A stretch of 16,996 nt of DNA from Tetmemena sp. SeJ-2015. Lineage: Eukaryota; Ciliophora; Spirotrichea; Sporadotrichida; Oxytrichidae. The notes beneath the pieces were generated by a model that did no database searches, had not been told where the DNA came from, and saw nothing but the letters and a program-made list of their open reading frames with translations. Positions 6,928 through 16,996 of the stretch are shown piece after piece. The translations under genes and the position numbers were made by a program. Each line of letters begins with the position of its first letter. Within the stretch, counting starts at the first letter, position 1. The stretch spans positions 1 through 16,996 of the forward strand of contig JAJKFJ010021134.1 in the NCBI GenBank assembly GCA_027382625.1, given 5' to 3'.

Positions 6928-9840
6928 ATAAAAAATCTTTATTTAAAGTTTTAAATTTTTTAAAAAAACAAAATATATTGTTGTATTATATTAAAAGATT
7001 ATAACATTGAGAAAAGGGAAAATAAAATTAATTTATATTTTAAATTCAAATTGATTAATGAGTGGTAGTTTTAGTTTATCCAATTTTTAAAGATAAAAAG
7101 TTCCATTGACTAAGTATGAAATTTTAAGAATTTAAAGCATTGCAATTTGAGTAAAAACTTTATCCAGAGTTAAAAAAAACTAAAATAGCAAAAATGATTA
7201 TGGTAATAAGAATGGACGCTATATATTTCATGCAGAGGGCGCTTTTAATATAAATTTAAAGAAAAAAAATTAGATAAGCTATAAAGAACTGCTTCTTAAC
7301 TATATTAAGCATATTATTAAACATTTATAGAATGTAATTTTTATTAAAATTAATAACTTAAGTAGCATCTATTTTAGTATAAAAATGGCTTAAATGCGAA
7401 GGAAATATGAAACATTCTGATTTATATTTTTATCATAGAAAAAAATAGAAAATTTTTTCTGAATAAAACAAATGAAGTTGAGAAAGAGAGTTTCTCAAAA
7501 TCTCTTTTAATCTTGATTTAAAAAATTTTTTTTAATAAATTAAATTGATTATTATATTAATTCTTTTTTTTAAGTGTATAAACTTTTTTATTATTCCACT
7601 CTATAGCTAAAGAATATTCTCAAACAACCAACTATTATTATCAAAGATTTATTTGTATCATTCTCCTAAAATAACTAACAATTCATATTTTAAATTTAAT
7701 AATTTTAACATCTATTTGAATATCTTAATCAGTATTAAAAACTAATTAATTTTATGAATCTCTTTCAAGCACGAACAAAGCAATTCAAGCTTATTACATA
7801 GAGTTACTCTAGACAGAAAAACAAAAATGTTCGGATTTGCAATTTAATTCTTTTATGTAAATCATTTTATTCTTAATATAAATATGACTTATTTTAATTA
7901 TACATTTACTTACAAGTTCCTTATTTGTTAATTAAATAAAAATTCGCAAATTTCACTTTATAAAAGTTTTAATTAAGATACAACTTAAATATAAATTTCC
8001 TCCTGAAATCAATACATTTCAAGCTTGAGAAGAGCTTTTCTTTTAAAGATATAATATTAGCTTTTATCTTTAAAGACTAAAGATAATGAAAATTTTAATT
8101 AATTTCAATCGTAAATCTACTTTATCGAGATGTATTTTGAAGGTATTACTCAGAATTTGATTAACCTATTAATTCTTATTATAAATTTATATCACTGAAT
8201 GACTTAAGAAAAATTCCCCATCATATTTTAACAAAGGAAAAGCTTAAAAATTGCAGCTGTTCATTAAAATCGATTAAATAGATTAATTTTAATTTATTAC
8301 AATTTTTTTTAAGTATTAAGTTACATGCCTTAGGAGATATAAGACCTATAGTCATCTTGGGTAGCCTAGTGTGTACCGATCCAGTTACTACTCGCCAGTC
8401 CTATTTATTAATGGAATATTGGATTACTAGTATTGAATTTTATATTAAAAATAAATTAAGTTTATGATATTTTTTTATATATCTATATATTCCGGACTGT
8501 AGTTAATTCCTTTATTTATTTAAGTTTTTGAGTTTGTGAGATTTTCCCCATTAATATAATTTAGATTCAGATCCTGTTAATCTATAAGACTTCCTCCATA
8601 ATCTTCTCTCAATCTTCTTTTGCAATATCATACCTCCAATTTTCGTTCTTATTAATTTTTAAGTGAGAATTTTACTTTCATTAAATGCGCAAATATAGAG
8701 TGCTTATAGTGATTTACTCTGACTGGAAGTAAATTAGCTCTATGTCTTTGTTTTATAAAAGTATTAAAGAATAGGAAATAAAAACTATTAGGAAAACAAT
8801 TTGAGTAAATATTATTATATCTTTTATTGTTTTAAAATAAAAATTCTGTGAAATCTAAAAAATAGATCATTATAAGTTTGCGTTATAAATTAGTTTTTTA
8901 TATTTATATTACACCATTTTTATTAATATGCAAAATTAAGGTATAATATTTAATTTTATTAAATAAGCAAGCTGATCTTAATAGATTATCAGAGAAATAT
9001 AAAGAAGATATGAAGAGTCAAGATTATCGGATAGATACGATTTGATGATGATGGTTTATTTTCCTTAAATCATAATAGAGATATATAATGCTCACCTAAA
9101 TAAATTATTGAGTTTATAAATTTCAGATTAGTTCAAAATAAAATGGATTTTGAGTCAATCTTAGCATTGCACTGTGACCTGATAAAAACTAAAAATGGAA
9201 GCTCTAAGAAAACTCTAAATAACCATTCTACAAGAAACTTCTAACGATGATGAAAAGCAAAGGTAACAGTTAAAGATCTTTTAAAGCTATAGTTACAGTG
9301 AATCATTTTAGATTTAGAATAAAACATGAGATTAGTAAATTGAATAATAAGATGCTTCTCAAGAATGACTTAAAAAATGCTGCAGGTTTGATAAATCCTT
9401 ATTATAATTTCAACCTATAAGTATAATTCCAAGATCTTGTATGCTTGAGTCCATTTATACATTTTTTGACAATTTATTTGCAGATTCACGATCACCTATT
9501 CGTATCTATCCTATAATGTATAAACAAACTTTAAAGTGATAATAGCAGCCTTGTATAATATAGCAAGAGCCTTGAAAATGATAAAAAGAGTCTAAATGAA
9601 TCGAATCAATTTTTTAACTACAAAATATTTTTATTTATTTTATCAAATGATCCAAAATTAAATTCTTCGTTAATGCGAATAATTTATATGCAACATAAAA
9701 GTTAATTAAAAGATTAATAAAATTAAATAGAAGAATTATAATTTTTTATTCTGCTTGTAATAAAAGTTGTAAGACAAACTCTCCTTTCTTATTTAAGAAT
9801 TTTGTAAGAAATTAAATAGTAAATAATCAGTGGGTATAAA
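6928..9840. other. AT-rich non-coding stretch
   Basis: No coding region, RNA gene or element with clear ends is seen. The first 100 bp are still rich in A runs, then base use becomes mixed. Short TA-rich tracts (for example around 8475-8490) are present. A fragment near 8360, GGGTAGCCTAGTG, resembles an A box, but no B box follows it. Confidence 0.6.
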
Positions 9841-10440
9841 AATACACCTGAGTAACTAAAATGTCTCTCGCAATAATTCATGACATCATCAGTGCCTTTT
9901 ACATGCCACCTAAATTAGGATGGAGCTGATAGGTCAAGGATACTTAACACCCTTAGGTGACACCTTAAGATAAAACAGTGTAGAATAATACGAAAGGTCT
10001 AGATTTAAATACTATCTCGCAAGAACAACCAAATCAAAGTAGAGAAGCATACTCTTTGATAATTTCTACTGCGATCATTACTTTTTGTGAGCCCTTCTAT
10101 CTGAAGAGAAGGGAACATTATTCTAGTAGTTGAAATCATTTCTGGGGAAGTGTTTATCTAGCATTTTTAACTCATCATAATCCACACAACCTTAAATTAA
10201 ACACTCTTTCCTATTCACCAAAAGATTACTAAAACTAGATCACCTAAAATGGGATAAATGCAACACAAGGCTTTTGAGAAATGGATAGCAAATCTCACTA
10301 CTTAAAGCCAAGCAGACTTTGATGCCTTGTCACTAGCCCTATTTTAACTTTCTAAATTAATCCAATTTAAGAATAAGTTTTAATGTGAAGAATTTCTTTC
10401 ATCCTATTAGACTTATATAATCAAAGAAATATAATGCAGA
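9841..10440. other. Non-coding stretch of higher complexity
   Basis: This region has a more even base mix than its flanks and few homopolymers, but stop codons break all frames. It could be unique intergenic DNA or a decayed exon or repeat. No motif was recognised beyond one short hairpin at 10092-10113. Confidence 0.5.
10092..10113. repeat. Short hairpin
   Basis: CCCTTCT (10092-10098) and AGAAGGG (10107-10113) form a perfect 7-bp stem with an 8-nt loop. There is no T tract or gene nearby, so no function is proposed. Confidence 0.4.
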
Positions 10441-11900
10441 AAAGAATTTATTTGAAAGAAGGGATTTGGAGAAAAAAAATATGTTTTAATAAATGATTTT
10501 AATCGATAATTTTTAATAAATAGAAAACCATTTAAAATGATGTTTTAAATCTAATGATTAAATAAAAAATATTTATGAATTTTTTAATGAAAACTTAAAT
10601 TATAAAAATGAACTTAAGACATAGAAATTATTTAATTTATTTGCTTTATTCATAATAAAACTCATGATGAGCTAGATTAGTTATTGCAATTGAGAATTTT
10701 TTAAATAAATCTAAGACTCAATTCAGTGGGTAGATTTTTTTAATTATTATAAATCTTACTATGCTGTATGACTTCTTTTGCTGCTTGTGATTTAAAAGTA
10801 ATAAGATGAATTGAAGTGCTGATAATTCTTTCTTTTATTTCATTTCTTTCCATAATAATATTGGACTATGTTTATGTATGTAATTACAGATTGATAGAAA
10901 TAATATTTTGATAATGAATTATTACAATTATTAACTATTGCAAATTAAAATTTGGATAGTTTGATCAATTTAAGTTTTATTGTAATCGGTTATATGTGGA
11001 GGAGTATTCGGATTTCTTATTTAATAATTTTTTTTCATTATTAAATAATTAATTATACCGTGGGAACTTTTTATTTCTACCTACTTAAGAAATAGATTTC
11101 AATTAAAAAAGCAAGAAATCTAAATTTTAAAATTATATTATTATAAAAAGAGCGAGTTAAACTCAAACCTATCTTTTTTTGATGGGTTTGAAAATAATGC
11201 ATTTTAATAGTTTAGTTTATATGACAAGCAAAGATCCATTATCTTTAGAAGAGTATTATGCATTTGTGTGAGGAATTTTCTCAAACAAGTAAATAATTAT
11301 ATCGAAAAATTAAATTTTTAGCACTCTTCTAAAATAATGCACAATTTCAAATACTATTTAATAATTAGAATATTTATTTATTTTAATATGTATTAAATAT
11401 ATACTTTATTAAATGAATAGCTTTCAGAAACTAGACAAACACTTCAAGAATTTTTTGATTAACTTGAAGTTGAAAAATAAAATAGTGCTGCACTGCAAGT
11501 ATATTCTTAAATTAATAAAATATTTATCATTTTTATATATAGTATTTTAATTTATTCAAGTTCAATTTTGTTAATTTGAATTAGAAAGTTATTAAATTCA
11601 CTAACAAAATTATAAATTATGAAATATATTTAAAAAGCTTACTACTAATGAATAATTTGATTTCAAGCTCGTGCAGTACTTTACATTTGCAAATCTAACT
11701 GATAAATAGTTTTAATAATTAAATTGAAAGACTCATTAGTACTAGGATTTTCATTTTTTTTATTTTAGAGCTATGCAATGTCCCAATATATTGCATTATT
11801 ACTTTTAAGTTTATAATAATATTTTTATCACTCATTTTTAGAATAATAAATTAGGATTTTAAATATCTTAGGAGGAAAATTTGAATGCTTGATTGCGTTA
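10441..11900. other. AT-rich non-coding stretch
   Basis: Mixed AT-rich sequence with stops in all frames. A small hairpin lies at 11163-11191. No gene is seen. Confidence 0.6.
11163..11191. repeat. 11-bp hairpin with T7 loop
   Basis: TCAAACCTATC (11163-11173) pairs with GATGGGTTTGA (11181-11191) with one T-G wobble. The loop is T7. It may be a relic of a small inverted repeat. Confidence 0.5.
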
Positions 11901-12200
11901 AGGATAAAAATCTTTAAAAATAAATTTTTTAAATTTTTAAAAAAAAATTTTTAATTAAAATATTTTAAATTTTTAAAATTTTTAAAAAAATTTGGGAATA
12001 GTTTGAGTTAAAGTGTTTTTAACTTTAAGATTATTTAATAAAGAATAGGTTGTCTTATACATTAAGAAGAGGAATATTTCAAGTATGAAATGGAAAATTG
12101 TTAAAATAGAGCAAGATCATCAGCTGCACTAGTAAGTTTTAATGAAAATAGAAATTAAAAGTTGAAATTTGAAAAAAAGAAAAAAATTTCTTTATTTTTT
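11900..12200. repeat. Onset of the run-rich block
   Basis: From 11910 to 11995 the sequence is almost entirely A and T runs of 4-8 nt. A short patch of mixed sequence follows (12000-12160) before the run-rich texture takes over. Confidence 0.5.
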
Positions 12201-12309
12201 AATTTTTATTAAAAACCCCCCAAAAATATGATAAAAAAAAGTGAAAATAAGTTGTTTTAAAATTTAATTTCTTTTTTAAAATTTTAAATCATGCATTTAA
12301 AACGCAAAA
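12201..12309 (+). repeat. Direct repeat, copy 1
   Basis: It shares an ordered series of blocks with 13752-13869: AATTTTT, an A run, CCCC, AAAAATA-GATAAAAAA, AGTGAAAA-TAA, T/A runs, AATCATGC, TTTAAAAC and CAAAA. It diverges on both sides. The copies are about 1.55 kb apart. Confidence 0.6.
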
Positions 12310-13751
12310 TTACTCAAAAATAATACATATCCACCCTTTTTTTCATTTTTCCCCATTTTTTGACTCAAAGGGTTGGATGTAGTCCCCCTTTATAAGAGTT
12401 AATAGCCGGGCCCTCAACTTTTAAACCCCATCGCAAAAATGTTGAGATTTGCGCCAACTATACTCTCGCTTTTAAAAGTTGCTTTGCAAATGAAAAAAGG
12501 AGGATTTGCAGGTTCCTCATCGCCCCTTTAAAAGTTTCAAAAATGGGGCACATAAATTTATTTAAATTGATCCTCAAATTTCTTCGCCACAAAGCGCACT
12601 TCATTTTGGGATTTAGCGGGGGAAAGGGATTTTCCCCCAAAAGATATTTTTCCCTTATCTAAGATCTCTCCGTGGACTTTTAGCAAAATCTATCGTTAAA
12701 ATTTGGCATAATTTACAAAATTGTGAATCAAAGTGAACCCCGCTTTAAAAGATTTTCACTAAGCTATTTTATTAAAAAATAATTAAAAATATTTTCCCGA
12801 CTAGCTGTTTCAGGTGTGAGAGGGATCTTTGAAGTTTGTATGTGCTGCCCAACTGTGTTCACACACAAAAAACCTTTCAAGAAGAAGAGTTGGTACAAGA
12901 AGCAAAGAAACATAGAATTTTTTCGAGTAGAAAGTAAATATAAATACAAGTGGGGTTTTCTTTCAGGAATCCCAAACGAAGACTCAGGTTTTGAAGCTTA
13001 GCCCTTTATCCTCGCTCTATCAAGCGGGGGAGTATGTTGCGTTTCCCTTTAAAAAGCTCAGAGAGAAGTTTAAAAGACGGTGAGATCGTTCCCACCGTTG
13101 AAAAACCTCAGCTACACAAGACAAAAAGGGAAACGAAGAAGGGATACCCCCTGAGTTAACATCACTCCTGTTTTTTTAAGGGTTTCCCTACTCGCCCGAG
13201 TTCAAAGGCAAAATTTAGTTTTTTCTGGAACTTAATTAAGGGACACTTAAGAAGCTGCGCCTATCAATTGATGCATGATTAAGCTATTCGGGGTTTAGTG
13301 AGTAGTTGTAAAGGGAAGGAAGAAAAGAAGACAAATTAAATTCCAAAAAAAAGGGAAAAATTTTTTAAAAAGGAAATTTAAAATTCTTAAAAAGAAAAAT
13401 TAATTTTTTGGGTTATCTTTTTAAGGAAAAGGAAAATTTTAAGACCTTTCCTCTTCTGTTGGGGGCCCGATGGACCTAGCTTCCTCAACTTCGAACCTGC
13501 CCCCGCATCTATGTGCATCTCCCCTCCCTAAGTTTTATAGTGAAAGACGCTTGCTCACCCCGATGCTTTTTATTTTGCTTCCGTGTTTTGAATAACCCTT
13601 TTCTCTCCTTTATTAAGTAGAAGATGCCCGGTTTTTTCTACACAGTTAAAAATCTAAAAATTAAATAGAGAAGTTTTGGGATACTTCGGAAAATGCTTTA
13701 AAAAATTCGTCGCTGATAACTATTCCCTTTCTTTTTTGGGTCGTTCTCCTC
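12310..13751. other. Run-rich stretch between the direct repeats
   Basis: The GC content is higher than to the left, but G and C occur mainly as runs. Small frames at 12458-12640 (minus) and 12816-13001 (plus) encode peptides without recognised motifs. TTTCTTTCAG (12958-12967) looks like a 3' splice site, but no exon structure can be built. An ACGGTG/CACCGT stem lies at about 13077-13098. Confidence 0.45.
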
Positions 13752-13869
13752 AATTTTTGAATCAAAAAAAAAAACCCCAAAAATAAGATAAAAAAAGTGA
13801 AAAATAAATTTTTTAAAAAATTTTTCTTTATTAAAACTTATAATCATGCTAAATTTTAAAACCCAAAAA
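13752..13869 (+). repeat. Direct repeat, copy 2
   Basis: Partner of 12201-12309 with the same block order and several indels in homopolymers. It could be a solo fragment of a dispersed repeat present twice, or the two ends of a diverged 1.6-kb unit. The flanks do not decide this. Confidence 0.6.
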
Positions 13870-15700
13870 AAGGCATTTTAAAGTCTTTAGGAAGGTGACC
13901 CCCGGGGCGGGTTTTCTTTATATTTTCTAATTTTATACCTTTTTAAATGCCTTCCTCTTTTTCAAATAATAGGTTTTAGGTTTCATATTTTTCTTGATTT
14001 TACTTTTTTACAACTTTTTTAAAGGGTTTTGATTCCTTTTTCATCCTTTCAATGCTTGTTGCGAATTATATTTCATCAACTTCATTTCACACTAGTAGGT
14101 ATTCCTCTGGGTTTTATATCGAAATTTAAGTATGATTGGAACTATAGACCAAAAGTCCCCCTGCATGAAACCCTTTGAGCCAAGGGCTGGGGCTCTATGG
14201 GAAAATAAACCTGCAGTTTTTCCCTTTCACCCAAAGGCCCCTTCCCAAGTTTTTTTTTTAAACTCTGTTGAAGTTATGAAATTCCACTTTACTGGTTCAA
14301 AATTTATCATGAATTTTTTCTCCCGGCTTGAGATTTGTGGGACAATCCCAAAATTTATTTCAAAATTCCCCTCAAATCCCCTAACCCAGGTCAGTGAGAA
14401 AAAAAAGTAAGGGTAGTACTTGTTGCGCCCCGTTTTTGAGAAAATTTCTTTAGTGTGAAACTCCCATTTAGGAAAGGGGAAGGGGAGTTAAACATGATTT
14501 GATAAAAAACAAACCCGCAAGGGTGAAAAAGGGACCTTTTTAAGTTTTTGTCCCCCGCTTCTCTCAAAAACTGTAGTTCGTTCCCCAACCCAAGACCTCT
14601 CTCTTCCTTCTTTAAGGTAATTTTTGTAAAGGGGAAAAATTTGTTTTTAAATTAAAAACCTTTGGTTTATGTGTTTTTTACACAAACAAAGGGGGGTAAT
14701 TTTGAAAAAACACTCCTCCAAAATTCCAAAATCTCAAGCATGGAGTTTTCTTTTTAGCTAGCTAAACTTTATTTACACCATAATTTTTTCTTTTTGATTC
14801 TGAACTAAAAACTTCCCTTTCTTCTCCCCTTGCTTTTTCTTTAGTTGAAACCTTGTCAAGGTATGTGCTTTCCTCTTAGCTGGGACCCCTCTTTAAAAAT
14901 TTCCCTTTTTCCCCAAAAATTTCGAAAAACAACCATGTGGGTTTTTTCTCCATTGTTTTTTTGAAGGGAAAACAGAGTGAAAAGAATGGGCCCGGGTAAA
15001 AAGTTGAAACAAAGGGTAGCGGTCCACTTTCTAAAAGCTTCATATAGTTTTTAGGTTTGTTTGAGTGGACTTCCTTGAAGTGCCGCCCTTTAGGCTCTGA
15101 GGAAATTCGAACTGTCCCTTGAAAATTTCTCCCCATTCCCAAAAAATTTTCTTTCCCATTGATCTCTTTGGGGCAGCAAAAGAAAGGGGCAAACAGGTTT
15201 CGATAGTTTAAACGCCCAAACCCATTCTCAAAATTTTGGTTTGAAAATTTAAAGCAAGAGATCTCTTTTTCTCATTCAGAGAAACCCTCCCTTGCACTTA
15301 GTGCACCCAGCAACTTTTTGGTTGCTGTTCCGAAAATTAAAATTTAGCTTTTTTGGTTTTTCTAAGGTTTGGGACTTTTTTTTCCTTAGCTAGGTTGGTT
15401 GCCCCTTTTTTAAAATTTTAAAAATTTTGAAGAGCCCCCACTTTATTATTAAAGTATGCTGTTGCCTAGGTGCAGAAACACTCACGAGAACATCAGAGTG
15501 GAAAAGATGTCAGTTATTGATGTTCTTCCCTCTTTCTTATTTTTTATTAGATTTGCTCCAAAATTTAAAACTCCCTTATTTTGCTGGGTTTTGCTTTCCC
15601 AATTTTAAATTTCCCAAAAAGCAGTTAGTAGGCTTTCTAATTCCCTTGGCAACCATTTTTGTAATTGGGCCCACGCCACGAAGGGCTTAAAAAAAAGCTT
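13870..15700. other. Run-rich stretch without recognisable genes
   Basis: Four frames of 65-92 codons (14132-14410 plus, 14391-14588 minus, 14876-15142 minus, 15427-15690 plus) are present. Each encodes a Phe/Lys/Pro-rich peptide with no family motif, and opposite strands overlap at 14391-14410. If a real gene underlies this, it is shattered by frameshifts. Confidence 0.45.
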
Positions 15701-16996
15701 AAATAATTTTATTGCAACGCGAAAATTTAACCCGCTAATTAAAATTTAAATTGCAGCAACTTTTGTTTTGCTACTAAAAAAAATTTAAAAAATAATTAGT
15801 TTAAATTTTAAGGAGCCCCCCACATTTTAAAAAAAAAAGCTCCATCTTCACAAAATTGGCCAAACCCGATTGCTTAATTTCTAAAACTCACTATTTCAGG
15901 GTTCAAACCTAAAAGGGGTCTCACTTTAAATAGTTTAAACTTTACTTTGTTCGGATCAAGATCAAAAATATAGGTAGGAATTTTTGAAAAAAGAAAAGTT
16001 AAAATTAAAAACAAAAAAAATTTATTCTTTAAAAGTTAAAAATAGAAATTAAAAAATATTTAAAATTTTCCTTTATTAAAAATTTAATTTTTAAAAATTT
16101 TTGACCTAAAAACGTGATTTTTTATAAAAATATACCTGGATCATTTATATTTAGATCAAAATTTGGCCCCCCATTTTCAGAATAATCGAGCGAAATTTGG
16201 GTCCCAAAACGGGGGTTTAAATCAAAAATTGTGATAAAAAAAATTGAATTTTGGGCTAAATTTATAAAATAAGCAACTTAAATCTTAAAACTGAAATCAA
16301 AACTTGGGGTTCAAAAACTTTTTTGGGCCCAAACCCGGGGTTTTGAAAATGCCATTTCTAAAATTTTTAAATACATTTTTAAAAATTTTTGCCACCGTGG
16401 AACGATTTTTGGGGTTTAGTTCTGAAAAATTTTGGGGCTAACTTTCCCAAAAATTTTGGGGTTGAGTTGTTTAAAGTTGGTTTTTGGAGTGCGGTTTTCC
16501 GTTTTTTGACTTGAAACCATGATTTTAGGGCCCCTTTAACTTATCTTTTTTTGAAACTTTTTAAACTTGTTTTTAAATTTTCAACGAAACTCAACTTTGG
16601 GTTTTTAAAAAGGGGAAAAAAAATTTGGGAAATTTGGGCAGGTTTTCACTCTAGGACAAAACCCTTTTAGATTCGCCAAATTTGCCCAACTTTTAGGATT
16701 TCAAGGCAAAAAAATTGTTGGTTTTAGAACCGATTTTAGAGTTGAGCACTGACCCTTTTAAAAAATTCTTCCCCCCCTTTTAAAAGGTCTTCAACTTTTC
16801 CTTAAAAAAAGGAGCTCAAAAACCTGAAAAAACGAGTCAAATTGGGCCCTTTGCCAACGAAACCTTTCAAAAATAAAAAATTTTGAAGCTTTGCTTTGGT
16901 TCTTTCTAACTTTTCATTTCTTGCCCCCAACCTAAAAATTTTTGTGGCCCAAAATCAAAAAAAATTTATCTTTTAGCCATAAATTTTCGTGTGGAG
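15701..16996. other. Run-rich stretch to the window end
   Basis: Almost every base lies in a run of two or more, with many AAAATTTT, CCCAAA and TTTGGG junctions. No long frame, RNA gene or element end is seen. One weak tandem repeat is listed separately. Confidence 0.5.
16401..16472 (+). repeat. Diverged tandem repeat, 24-nt period
   Basis: Three successive 24-nt units (16401-16424, 16425-16448, 16449-16472) share a core ATTTTTGGGG or AATTTTGGGG followed by a T-rich half. The core is itself a common texture in this block, so the periodicity may be partly fortuitous. Confidence 0.35.

Noticed and set aside
8355..8400. A-box-like GGGTAGCCTAGTG as a tRNA or SINE head
   Set aside because: No B box or stem structure follows within a reasonable distance.
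13470..13510. Minus-strand GCAGGTTCGAAGT as a B box of a tRNA
   Set aside because: The T stem does not pair and no A box or cloverleaf lies upstream on that strand.
16320..16470. CCCCAAAA/TTTTGGGG ciliate-type telomeric repeats
   Set aside because: The motifs are scattered with variable run lengths and never form a regular array. They reflect the general run-rich texture.

Overview
This 17-kb window is strongly AT-rich and holds no gene I can recognise. The longest open reading frames are under 100 codons, low in complexity, and many overlap in antisense. There is no operon-like packing and no run of bacterial promoter or RBS sites. Target-site-duplicated DNA-transposon remains, MITE-like hairpins and a tRNA-like pol III promoter signature point to intergenic or heterochromatic DNA of a eukaryote, plausibly an AT-rich animal. 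I cannot name the organism.

Layout: 1-1500 is featureless AT-rich DNA with a weak hairpin (359-526) and a cluster of ATCACAA motifs. At 1525-1558 lie two tandem 17-bp palindromes, which may mark one end of a 162-bp MITE-like unit. From about 1690 to 3130 the DNA is built of A/T runs. At 4496-5636 there is a clear non-autonomous DNA transposon: 1141 bp, terminal inverted repeats of about 150 nt, and a perfect 8-bp target-site duplication (AATTTTTA). About 250 bp further on, at about 5890-6927, sits the most striking feature: a roughly 1-kb inverted repeat with arms of about 470 bp around a 93-nt unique spacer. The innermost 273 bp of each arm are perfectly complementary and much richer in GC than the surroundings. 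Each arm carries a tRNA-Glu-like A box and a consensus B box pointing toward the spacer. If used, these would make long self-folding RNAs from both strands. From about 6930 to 11900 the DNA is AT-rich with only small hairpins.

From about 11900 to the end, and especially after 12180, the texture changes. Nearly every base sits in a homopolymer run (AAAA, TTTT, CCCC, GGGG). This looks either like heavily decayed repeats or like low-quality consensus sequence. The outer right arm of the inverted repeat differs from the left arm in the same way, by lost single bases and bases merged into runs, so it serves as an internal control for the artefact idea. A diverged direct repeat of about 110 bp (12201-12309 and 13752-13869) and a short 24-nt-period repeat (16401-16472) lie in this part.

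No genes act together here. The content is mobile-element debris plus one unusual palindromic, possibly pol III-driven element.
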